Assembly (NCBI RefSeq): GCF_029227915.1
Contig: NC_079875.1
Location: 16,981,001-17,045,000 of the forward strand
From: Hydractinia symbiolongicarpus
Lineage: Eukaryota; Cnidaria; Hydrozoa; Anthoathecata; Hydractiniidae
DNA length: 64,000 bases
Direction of reading: 5' to 3'
Program-made: the position numbers and the translations under genes
The notes under the pieces: generated by a model
Seen by the model: only the letters and a program-made list of their open reading frames with translations
What the model was told of the DNA's origin: nothing
The model's database searches: none
Shown here: piece after piece, positions 1 to 12,000 of the stretch
Position numbering within the stretch: the stretch's first letter is position 1
Layout: every line of letters starts with the position of its first letter

Positions 1-451
1 TAATCTTTGTGTATTTCAATGTGGAAATTGATGAAAATCGAACAAATATATACAGCCATAAATACTTGTTTTTGCGACTTTAAGTGTGAGCATTAATCCT
101 GTAATGTGTTCTAAGCTATGATGATCAAATTTACCTACATTGCTTGAAGCATGTTTTGATATTAAAATAATGATCTGAGCTTTCGCAAGGATGTAACCGG
201 AACAATTTAGAAGCATTTCCGAAGTGGAATAAACCTTCCAACATTTGTATTTATTGTTTTCAAGATTGTTATTGTTATGGTTTAAATCAATAGCGGCTAT
301 GAGTTTCAGATACATTATTTTATAAGTAGTTTGTGTTTGTTTTTTGGATGAAGGGGGAAATTTTGCTTCTTTATCTTTCTAGGTTGCCTGCCATGGCCAA
401 CTTTTGTCAACTTTTAAGTTTTTGTTTTTTTTTATTTTTGTTAAAATTTAG
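1..451. other. Intron or upstream part of the FAM219-like gene
   Basis: AT-rich sequence before the first recognisable FAM219 exon. A possible acceptor (polypyrimidine run then TAG near 381) is followed by an ATG near 392, but that frame runs into the next exon in the wrong phase. I therefore treat the stretch as intron, with the true start codon upstream of the window. No other gene is seen. Confidence 0.4.
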
Positions 452-2104
452 AGTAACGGTTCAGACAATGCTCCGCTGTTACGAAACCCATCAGAACTTC
501 AACTAAAACTAGGTAGACTTTAACTTCCACATTTTAGATAATAGTCTGTGAAGGATATCAGTAGGGTATTGTTCTCAATATTTTTTCTCCATTCTTTAAG
601 AAAAACAGTTGCAGAAATCAAGACAAGTCAGGGCTGGACCACCAGTTACAAAAAATACGTACGTTTTTAGTGTTGAATGTATTTAACTCTCCATCGCTTT
701 TGATTGTTCAGTTGATATCATGCAAATCTTTTTTTAGATATAACACAAAAATACGTTCAGTGCATGAGCAGATGCCACTGGTTTCTAATCGGAATGGGTA
801 TATGTTTTTTTTTCATATAAACTTTATGGTAAAAGAGAAAAGAGAATTTTATTTGAAATTTTAACATACTTAAAGCAGGGTAGGTAGTATGGAGACCTTT
901 GCAAATTTTAACTAAAATCAGAGGAACAGTTCCCTGAATGGTTCAGATTGCTAACTTTGTATCATTTTCTTTCTAGTGGTTTTGACGATATAAATTTACA
1001 AAATAATGAGCATGATAATGATGATGACGAGGATGAGGAGGGGGAGATTGTTATTTTTAAACAGCCAAGTAAAGGAAAAGCGGTATGTTAATTACAGCAG
1101 TCTAGGTGGGTCAAGAGGAGCATGCTTCAGTCCGAAAAAAAATAATGTTAATCAAAGAAAGAGACTTATGCAGTGACTGCATTTTTACAGAGGTTAAAAT
1201 GACAAAAAAATTACTATATGATAAACATACCATTTTAAAATAACTCTAGACTATGGGTTTTAATATCCTGAAGCAAAAACATTTTTGGAATAATAAAGAG
1301 TTTCATTTCGTGCTTTCCAAACCCAAAGGCCCAGGAGAAAACAGCACTTGCTTTGGTGTGAGGCAAAGGGCAAATCAATTTTTTTCAGGAGATTTCTAGA
1401 AGAAATGCTGACATTTTGAAAAAGCTCAGGAGCATACCAAAAAAATCAGGAGTGTCTTGGGTTTTCTAGTAGAGTCTAATCCCTGCGCTTAGATCAGCGC
1501 TGTGCAAAAGGCGAAGACTAGAAAAATAAGAATAATCCTTTTTGGATTAGGCAAACTTATATTTTAATAAAATAGCGTGGAATGAGATCATGTGAATTTT
1601 AATCTGGTACAAAATTAGTTCAGGTAGTAATTTTTTTTGAATAAAACTTAGAGAAAAACAACAACTTTGTAGACTTCACCATAAGATTTTTTTATCTGGA
1701 ATCATTTTCTCTATTCCAGCTTTCCGATTATTCATCCGATTGTACAGATCAACTATTACGAGATGGATTCAGGTAACTTTTTAGCAGCATCCTTTATTAC
1801 TGCGAAGAAGTGCTTGTTATTATTAATTCACTGCATAAGAAAGTTGGTAATAATTCTCGTTTCTGATCGCAGATTTCTTATTTCTGTATGCCTTGGAAAA
1901 ATCATAATCGTGAAATTTTAAACTGGTATTTTTAATTTTGTTTTCTTCAAAAATTGGACGAAAATTTTTTTCTGTACCTCTCTATTTCTTTATTGTAGGC
2001 TGGATGAATTATCTGATGATGAAGATTTAGACTTGATTCCACCGAAATCCGCAGACGCAACGTGGTGTTCTTGTGACAGCATGCCTTCGTGTAGTATACA
2101 GTAA
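452..2104 (+). CDS. FAM219: FAM219-family protein, C-terminal part (5' end outside window)
   Basis: Five exons join in one frame with GT-AG borders: 452-512, 601-658, 977-1082, 1720-1772 and 1999-2104 (TAA at 2102). The first two encode a PLLRNPSELQLKL segment continuing into EKQLQKSRQ. The third is an acidic N/D/E-rich stretch. The last two read LLRDGFRLDE, then DDEDLDLIPPK, and a Cys-rich end finishing CSIQ. The DEDLDLIPPK block and Cys-containing tail ending in IQ are, from memory, the hallmark of vertebrate FAM219A/B, small proteins of unknown biochemical role. Phases (1, 0-2, 2-1, 0, 2-1) match across every junction, which supports the model. The start codon and N-terminal exon(s) must lie before the window. 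The gene converges on SNX27. Confidence 0.82.
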
Positions 2105-4905
2105 CATTCCTCTGCTTGTTTCGTCGTTTTTTTTTCTGTTTAAGCAAAATAACAAAGAAGGCTGTACACTTTTTTATATAAGAAGGCTGACAGTATAGGT
2201 ACTTCAACTGCTAAAATATGGCGAGAGTACTGAAAAAACTTTTCGAGGGTACAAAACATGGATCAGGATTAGGCTGCTCCCCACCCATCCCCCCAAAAGG
2301 TGTTTAACATAAAAAAGCGTGTGTGTTGAGTCGAGATTTTTATGCAGGATGAACACAGCTAAATCCCACTACATTCTTTTTTTACATATTTGATACGTCT
2401 TTACAAAATATCTTCGTAACATCATTTCCTTCTAAAATGTAAAAAAAACAAAAACAAAATACGGAATGGACGTTTTAATGTTTTTTTGGCCCAAAAACCC
2501 TAAAAAAGTTTTAGATCTGTAGCCACTTTGTTATAGGCTTGTAAAATTTAGATATTTAATACGTCTTTGCAAAGTATCTTTGTAACAACACAGTTTTTAT
2601 GATATTAACTCCTTTTACTGGTCCTTTGTGCCAGCGAATTTAAATTTTATGGTATTTTTAAAATTAAGAACATTCCCGTGAATTTGTTTTCTTTAAAAAG
2701 CTTCACTAGGTTTTATTTCTTACATAAAAAGTCTATTGACAAGCTCACAAATGCTAAATTCCAGGTTTATACATGCTTTCAACGTAGGCTGTTTTTTACT
2801 GCGTTTTCAGAAATAAATTTACGTTGTTTTGTTTTGTAGGTATTTTAACATTTTTAAGATTATTTTGTAAATAATGTCGTTTATTTTGTGCAATACAATT
2901 TATCAGAATTTTCAACTTTTTGTCATCACTGTGGATTATTTTTGCTGATTCAGCAAAAACATTCAGTTGCTGATAGTACTTTTTTCGTCTAAATATTTAC
3001 AGGTAGAAATTTTAGTAAGTCGAAAAATGGCGTATAAATTTTTGTGGCATTTTTTTAACATTTTTCGCAAAATATATTTGCGGTGTAGTTAGGTGTTGAC
3101 ACTATCTTTTGCTTAAGCAAGTTTTCAATCAGTAAGAAAAAATGTTCGCACATGACCGCAGGTCCGTTCACACAAGTAGCAATTTCTATATTTGATTTAC
3201 GCAATTTGAACTTACCAAAGTTTATTTCTCAGTAACTACAGCGGACGTAAGAATTAGGACCTTATGTTTCTGGTTAAATCCAAACTCTTAGCTGTGATTA
3301 TTGTTTGCTGACGTCAGTAGGACTATTTTCATGATATTTTCACACTTCGTGGGTTATTCCGTATTTCCGGCATTTCGCAGGGACTAACTTTGTCAGTTAT
3401 AAAAGTTTCTTCCTAAGCGCCACCTTCGATTTTAAGTGCGATTACCTAACTTACTTTTGTCTGAAAAAGTTTCATTCTCCGTAACGCAATGCTGGGGTTA
3501 AATGCTCCTGGTGTCAAAAGCTTAAACCCGATTGCAGATTATCTTCTCCTCGTCATAGACAGTCTTAAGTGAGGGACGCAGGAAACAGTATCCTGCAACC
3601 TCGTCCACAGGGCTCTTTTTTACTTTTGATGTTGGGTTGGCGTCGGAAGATTGTGGTATGCTATGGGGTTGTACAATTTTTTTACAGCTTGGACCTGAAC
3701 CTTGGAACAGTCCTTAAACTACCCCTTATTTTTAAATCGACGAAAATTAAGGCGTGTTGTTGAAGATTTTAAATGCCAATCAACATATTTGCTTTTTTCA
3801 TAAGATACGGCGAAAAATAAACGCAACAAGGAACTTACGAGAGTACGCTACGCGAAACCTGTTCTGCTAAGCGTAGCTTGGCCTTGCGGAAAGTGATAAA
3901 ATTAAGTTTGGGCGAGCATTAAGACGTTTTAACATCTTCGTCCTCAGGGAAAAGATCCGTGGTGTCGAGGGTAGACATTTTAATATTACCTTTTGGCAAG
4001 AAGCACGGTGTTAATGATGCAAATGAGCATGTTAAAGGGGCACTCCAGTGAAAAAATCATATTTGAAAAAAATGTTATTTTGATAAGACAATACATAAAT
4101 ATGTCAAAATAAACCTTTTACAATCGTTAAAAATCTTTATTTATACCTTAATCGGATCTTTAAACATCTTTAATTTTAAATAAATTTGCAAGGTCGCGTA
4201 AAGTCAAGAGGACTAGGTCCGAATAAATAAGAACACATTCAAAAAGTTTGTTTTCTTAATGTTTACATTGTTCGTTGATAAGACGTCTTGTAATAATGAC
4301 GAAGATTATAACTTAGAAAACATAGCATCGGATAATTCTCTTCATGAAAAAGACCTTACAAAGCTACAGCCAAACGACTTCGAACCTCTTGTGTCTCACA
4401 GACGGGATTCTGTGAAAATGTACTTCTTTACACTTCTTTAATCGATTGGTACATCGAAATTTTCGCGGGAATAAACTTTTGCGGACCTTTTAACAATGAA
4501 AATCGAAACTTATAACACTTAATAATTAGACTATATTTTGACTGAAAGGACCATCCTGGGGACGAAGTTGCAATGTTAAGCAAAAATGACAGCTTTTTAC
4601 TTGGTTGTATGTTTGATTTTTCAGGGTAAATAAAAAAAACAACGCGATTATGAAGTAGAAGTATATTACAGAAAAATACCATTATAATATTTATAAATTC
4701 ATAATTGAAGAAAATTATATTTCATTGCTTTGCCTGCCGTAAGTAATGGGTGAAAATTTTGCACTGAAAAATCGCTTTATATCCCGTAAATACATTAAAC
4801 CTTCTTTACCCCTAATTTATGGGCTTGGCTGATTTGGATCCAAAATAAAAGTAAGAAAAATTGTCTTCAATATCAAATAAAGAAAATACATAGAGATAAT
4901 TTAAG

Positions 4906-4984
4906 TAATCTCGATCCCAGGACCTGCTGTCTCTTTTTGCACGTGCAGCGCCGATGAGAGACAAAAAGCCCTGGAAACGAGGTT
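4906..4984. repeat. Small palindromic MITE-like element
   Basis: The left end TAATCTCGATCCCAGG is an imperfect inverted copy of the right end CCCTGGAAACGAGGTTA, and inner arms TGTCTCTTTTTG / CAAAAAGAGACA-like also pair. Palindromes of this CCTCGT...CCCAGGG kind are common in cnidarian genomes (recollection, not searched). A half-copy (CAACCTCGTCCACAGGGCTC) occurs near 3597. Confidence 0.55.
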
Positions 4985-5084
4985 AGTAATTCAAGCAGAT
5001 CTTGGTTGTTGAGTGGTAAAAACTAGAATTTGATTTTAAACTCAACGATTTGAAAACTGTGCGCCGAAAATGAACCACGTGGAC

Positions 5085-5310
5085 TTTTAGGTGAATTTTC
5101 ATCCAAAAACGAACGAATCGGAACGGACAATCTGATTGGTTACTTTCACTTGCTGTTCCGATTCAAAATGAAACAAATTTTCTTGTCAACACGAAGGAGA
5201 AAAATTATATATATATAAAGAATAATTAGCAGATGGCCAATCAAAAAGTATTTTCCTTGTTCCGTTTCGTTCTGATTCGATTTGCTCTTGAGTAGAAATT
5301 CAGCTTAACT
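5085..5310. repeat. Imperfect inverted-repeat element
   Basis: The left side GAACGAATCGGAACGG (about 5110) is mirrored by the right side TTCCGTTTCGTTCTGATTCG (about 5261). Flanking GAATTTTCATCC / GTAGAAATTC also pair, as do CTGATTGGTTACTTT and AAGTATTTTCC-type segments inside. It looks like a decayed foldback MITE; ends and target duplication are not resolved. Confidence 0.4.
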
Positions 5311-5846
5311 ATCTATGCGGGGGGTCCTATGTACGTTTTTGACAGTTAAGGGGAGGGTTGAGCACAGGGGCCAGAAGTAATTCTCCCCTAACAAGTCTTG
5401 AAAACGCCGTAGAGCCACTCTGTAAAGATATTGATCATCTTTAAAGATGAACATCAGAAAAGTTCAATAGCTTTTGATTTTGATTTTTTTCAAATATTTA
5501 AAAATATAACTTTAAGTAATTATGAAACAAGTACAACAAACAAAAACAAACATAAAGAACACACACACACACGTAAACAAAATTTAGCTTTAAGGTAATA
5601 TTCTCGACACGACGTTAAAATGTTATGTCGAAATTTGCCGCCAATAACGTGATTTAACGCCAACAAAAGTCAGCGCAAAGACGATAATCGCAACAAAGAA
5701 ACAACAATATCAGATAAATTCGTGAGCGTGTACAGAACATCATGGAAAAAATATAAATTAACTTCTGTGAGTGTGAACATAATCATCAAAACAGTATCAG
5801 ATTTTTTTGTTGCAAGTGTGAACATGACCATCGTAACAATTTCATT

Positions 5847-5852
5847 TTTATT
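5847..5852 (-). promoter_or_regulatory. Candidate SNX27 poly(A) signal
   Basis: AATAAA on the minus strand about 160 nt downstream of the SNX27 stop codon. It fits the hexamer and spacing only; cleavage is not shown. Confidence 0.35.
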
Positions 5853-6008
5853 TGGTGCGAGTTATGCACGAATGGATATATTTTATCGATTTAATAATTT
5901 TCTTAGGTATTATGAATTTTTTTCTCAAGTCAGTTCGTAAACCGCTTTCTTAGCACCAATAACATTTGATCGATGAACAAAGGTGCAGTCGAGTCCTCTA
6001 TCAGCAAT

Positions 6009-9000
6009 TTATAAATCTCCATCGTCGATGTCATTTATCGCGTCGCTTTCCGTTTTTTTTATGGAAACCTAATCAAAACAAGAAATCAGATAATTACGAC
6101 TCATCCTTTGAATGCGCATGACTAACACAAGAACAACACGAGAAGAAGACGAGAAAACAAGAAGTACACGAGAATAACACGAAAAGATAAGAAGTACACG
6201 AGAAGAAGACGAGAATAAGGCAAGAAGTACACGAGAAGAACACGAGTTTACACGACAAAAAAAAGAAAATACACGACAATAACATCCGCGTATGCTAAGT
6301 CAGCACGAGAACAGTACGACTGCACACTAGAACAATACGACTGCACACTATAATAACACGAGTACAGAAAGAGCTAAAAGTTCAGTAAAACACTTACTTG
6401 AGTATTGACACTCGTTCCAGATTCCTTAAGTTCAGGTAAAATTGGGTTGCCGCTTTTATCCTAAATACAATAATGTATGATTCAGGCCTTAACTTTGTTT
6501 TTTAAGCATGGCAAATTGGTAAATTTTGTATCACGACAGAGCATCATGAAAATGCACTCTTATTTTTACCAACAAGTGTTTCGAAAATACTTCTTACCTT
6601 TTTACACCAGCTACGTTCCATCATGATTCTTATAACACAACTTCCCATATATGTAAACTAAAATTTTTTACGAAGTTATATAAGCGAGATTTCAGCTTTA
6701 AAAAAAATAATGAAAGAGATAAATTTATTAAGCTGGAGGTTCCTTTTGCAAGTTTATTACCAATGCGAATTTTTAGGCGAGGCATTGGTCAGGGGGACAC
6801 ATTACGAACATTTCAATGATCGCAAACAGAAATTTTAGGTCGCTTAATTAAATTCAACATCTTAGCCTATAATAATTTTTGCCGCGTTTTTTCTGAATCC
6901 ACGGACCATTTCGGGCCGTCGCGTGGATTGTTTCGTATTGCCGACATGGTAAAAAAGTGCAAGTAGAACATTTTCAACGCTGTCTAACTGATGGCTACAA
7001 ATAAACAAAACCAAAGGCAGCTAAGAATTTTAGCAACGTGATTCTGTGCAGTCATTTCGAGAAATAGCTAAGAATCGGCCTTTGTACAACTTAAGTAGGG
7101 CTTTATCATAAGGCTTAAAATACAAGAAAAAATGCACCACCTTAGCTATAGGAATGTCTGAACTTTTCGCTCGAAAAAAAAAACACACAGAAATACACAA
7201 AAAAAACAAAAAATAAATAAATAAATAAAAAACATGGAAGTTTAAGAACACATCGTCATCATATTTTAATTTAAATCTAACCTCGATTTAAGTATTATTA
7301 GGATGAGCTTAAAAAATAATATACAAAAAAGACGATCTTTTATAGAGAGCTTTCGATGCGTTTTTAAAAATCTTTAACAACACAACTTTAAGATCTTAGG
7401 AGAATTTAGAGATTAAATTTAAGGAGAAACAAAAACGTATAAAAACCATTCAATATATTTTAGATGAGGTGAAAGGTTACTAATAACAAAGTCTGACGTT
7501 TTTGTGAACACGCAATATTAAATTATAAATACTGCGAAAAAGAAACGATTGTATGTTGCAGAAATAATTTTAGGAGATTTCAGGAAAAGTCTATATTTGG
7601 GATTCTCCTAAATCTCCAGTTATGGAGTCTTTAGGAAATCAAGAGGACTGACACGAGCAAATGAGTATCATTTGTGGGGAAAAATTATGTTAATCAATTG
7701 AACTTTATAAAATCTATGCATTAATGTTACTAATGACAGAAAATGTCAAAATCTCCTATTACTTAAATATGACATCATAATTTATGCAGCATTTAAATGT
7801 GAATATCTTGAAAATGAAAAGAGCTTTTTAGGCTCTATAAAGAAGTCAAATATCAATTTATACCTCGGGTTTCCTTTAAGTTATTTAGGAAATTTCAGGA
7901 ATGTCTATAGGTTATCTAGAACATTTCTAGAAGATTTTAGGTGTGGTCACCCTGTTTAACATACTAACCACGAGTTATTATGTTTTAAAAACCTTCTAAA
8001 TACTGTACGTTGAAGGTCACTCGTTCAACGAATAAACTTGCTTAAAAAAAGTGAGCAATTAAAAATCGATCACAAATAACACAGCTTTTAACTTGATAAT
8101 ACCAGGCTTTTAAATAGATAATAGTGCCGACAAGTAGTAAACACTGACTTACAAATTTTGAAAATATTCGAACTTGTCTCTTTTTCTTCCCAGGTTTTTG
8201 GTATTCAAACCAAAAACACATAGCTTCAGTGTCCGCATCCCAACTTGTGATTTCGTCCCAATTAAATACATGTTCTTGATCCTACAATAGACATCATAGG
8301 TGAAGAAGCACAAAACATTTACAAACTTAACACCCTCCACCCTAGATGACAAAATAGTAACTTAATTTCGGCCCACTTTTATAGGTACAAAGATCCACAA
8401 ACTTAACTAAAAACACATTCTACCTAAGAATCAAAAATTAGGCATACCTCTGGTATACCGTCTGTTGAACAGGCGTTTAGCGACATATGTGTTATGCTAA
8501 ACGTCACAATCACATGTCCTTCTTTCCGAGCGTCGCATTTGCAGTGTGGAAATTTGACAGTACCATATCCCACTAAAGTGCGAGCAACATCCAAAAACTA
8601 AAATAATTGAAACTCTTAATTTAATTTCATTTAAAATTTCTAGTATAGAGTTATAAACGAGACGGGTGTTGTTGACTCGATTCACATCATAACCAGTCTT
8701 TTATTACATCATAAGAAATTTCACTAAAAAATTTAATGGTCTGAAATTATTGACGTTCAGTGATGCGTGTTTTCAGGATTATAGACCTACTGTGTGTATT
8801 ACTTCACAAGTCGCACGTGAAACAGAAATGCAAAACTTCATTGCAACTTGACAGTTGTTTTTCACACAACTTTCTATTTACTTTATTTGCAAAAAAGTAA
8901 CACATCAAGGCTATAACAAAACATGTAAACTTGGAAAAATAGAAAAAAATAACTAGTCATTATATAAAAAAATTCAGATTTACTGAAAAATATTTAAACA

Positions 9001-12000
9001 AAGAAATCCTAAGTGTATTTTGATTAATCCTGTCAAAATAGCACCAGGCATTATTCCAACTTCTGTTTTAGCTAACCAGTAAAAAACCTGACATACTTCT
9101 TTTATATTATTTGAAGATTTAAGTTCTTTTATGTTTTGAATCTGATCTCCAGGTAGCACAAGACCTTTTCTGATATCATCAATAGCTTGTCCATATATTA
9201 AATTTAATGCTTTTGTATCTTCTGTTAGCTTTAACTCCTAAACATTAGAGAGGGAAGTGGAATCAACTTTTAGCAATAACATGGAATACACCTAATGTGT
9301 TAATATAGCCCACAAAGCTGATAAATTCATAGAAATTTTCTACTTTGGGCTTATAATGAAAATCTTGTAAAAAAATCAAGTTTGTCTAATCTTATTACTT
9401 GAAGTTGTAAAAATAATATTGATTAGATAAAAGATTTTGTAAACCAATAAAAGCCTACCCTTGACACTGTAAAGATCCATTTTCTTAAAGCTAAATGACT
9501 ATCATTACTCTGCACATATTTAGTGATAATTCTATGTGGAAATTCTGCATCCTCGAGTTTACGTTCTACAACGAATAGAAATGTGCTTTATTCTTCTTAT
9601 TGTAAATAAAAAAGTGGTGTGTATCCTTCAGAGTCAATAAATTGCATTATAAAAAACTTACTGCTCATGGAACAAAACAAAACTTATAATGTTTCAAGTG
9701 TAGTAGGTAAAATAACAGTAAAAAAGAAATGCAAAATGTACAAAAATTCTCAATCTGCACACATACAAACATTGTCAAGACTGTTTCAAACGAGTTGACA
9801 CAGGCTCGGAAAGCTATTCTTTATTTAAAATAAAAACTTACCAAATCCGTTGTCAACGATTTCAAATAAACCAAAAAAAGTGGCGCTAAAATCTGTAAGT
9901 CCAGCCTTTTTCACAACAGCCTAAATAGTAAAAAAATTCTTGTGATATTCCACAATTTGAAAGAATTCAATATTAAATGAAAACCAACATCAAAGGAATA
10001 CCCTAACAGGCCATTTCTTGAATAAAACTATGCCAGAACTACAAAAAGCACGCGGTAAAAAAATTACGAGTGCTATGGTGTGTGAAAAATTGCACTCGTA
10101 AGCAAAATTTACAAGCGCGATGTGAATACTTGCATGTGTGATCCACACTTAACTTTTTTTTGTTTACTGCAACGTTATGTTATTTAAGCTGTATAGAAAT
10201 GAATTTTGTAAAACGTATTAACCACAAGTGCAAGGTTGAAACGTTGGACGAGATGATGTGTTGGCATATTCGTTATATGTTTTTGCCATTAAATATATTT
10301 CTAAACATTTTTGATTTCTCTTTCTCCCTTTAAAAAGATTTTTTAAACTTTATTTAACATGTTTTTTCTTTGGTATTATATCACAAAAACATTCGTCTGA
10401 AAGCTGTATTAAGGTACAGGACACCTAACCTCTCCCATGTTCTGGTTATATTTAACTTGCATGGGTGCGCACTCTTCTCGCAGTATTCTCTGTGACAATG
10501 AAGGTCGTACTGACTTGTGGCATGGTTCCAATAGTCTTCCGTTTTTTGTTCGAGTCTCAGTGTAATGCACCAGCCGAGCATAAGAGTGTCAGCATGAAGG
10601 AAATGGGCCCACTTTAATGTTCTTTATACTTTTTAAACAAATCAATCACAAAGAAATGAATGTTATGTAAACAGCGTAATAGCTTTTTTCATCACTCTAT
10701 AATATTTTAGAAAAAGAAAAAATTCACGAGCGCGAAAAAAAGCACTTGTAAACCTTTTTACGAGTGTGCGGGCAAGTGCGCGTGGGATCGCACTCGTCTC
10801 AAGGAATGGCCTGCCCTAAGCAAGTGATATAAAACTTATCTAGAAATTATTTTCTGGGTGAAAGGTCATTTCTGTTTACACCATGATAGAGGTTTATTAC
10901 ATTTTTTATTTTTCTGAAACGTAATTCTTAATATGCATACTTCATTAAACACATTTAATTAAACAGGTGCAAAAAATAACAGAAAATTGTAATTTCGAGC
11001 CTTCCAGAGATAGTTTGCGATATTGATGAAACTTGCAGATGGACATTGTTCTTCTTCCCCTGTTAGTGCTGTGGTTGTTATTTTTTAAAAAAGTTAATCA
11101 ATTATTTGAAATTTTCCTAAATGCTATATAAAAACAAACTATGAAAAAATGTTTTTGATATAAGCTAAATTTACGGTACTGGGACTAATTCTTTGTTAAA
11201 ATGCTTTGAATGTCAAACTGTAAATATGTGAAAGTACTATTCTGGCTTAAAAGTTCTGAAGGATGGGGCAACATGCCACTCCCTTCCTCTATCTTGGTAT
11301 TGACGGGCATCCAAGATACGGGAAAAATAAAATAGCAATAAAAGAAGTAAAATACCTCATAAACTTTAGCTGTTCGTAGTTTTTTTGAAACTGTCAACAG
11401 CAATGAAGACTTGTTCGGAAGGTTTATTTTAAATTCCACCTCTTGATTTTCAACTGGTCGTGGCTGTTGTTGTTGCAGTGATGGAGAAGTTGTCTAAACA
11501 AATATAATTTGGTCAGTGAAAGTGAAAAATGTGTCAAACTTTATTCACTTGTTTAACATCATTATTACAGATTCCTAAAAATATTTATTTTTTCAAAGAT
11601 CTACTTATGTACATAAATCTTTCTATATACAATACAACTGCAAATAATCAAAAAAATAAAAATACAGATGCTGTTACTGTAAAAATGACACACATGCATA
11701 CTAAATAACAACAGCTATAAATATCAGATACTAACCGTTTCCTCATCTTCTTTCAAGAAATCATCTAGTATTTCTGATTCACCAATAACACGCACAGCAG
11801 CGACTAATGTCATGACAAAATTGTTACACATAAATAGTTGCAGACACATAATGCTACATAATATACAAGACAATGAGGCTTAGGGATCGATTTCGAAAAT
11901 TAATTTTTCGAAAAAAAATGAAAGCTTGACTAAATATTTTGGAATTATTTATAAGAACTATCATCCCTACAAACACCTTCATGCCAATAAAAATAGACTG

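Larger units (their letters stand above)
2105..6008. other. Convergent intergenic region between FAM219 and SNX27
   Basis: About 3.9 kb between the two convergent stop codons, including both 3' UTRs. A candidate FAM219 poly(A) signal AATAAA lies at 2812-2817. A candidate SNX27 signal (AATAAA on the minus strand) lies at 5847-5852, about 160 nt after its stop. The rest is AT-rich, with a palindromic MITE (4906-4984), an inverted-repeat element (about 5085-5310) and a short CA repeat near 5562. No further gene is supported. Confidence 0.6.
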
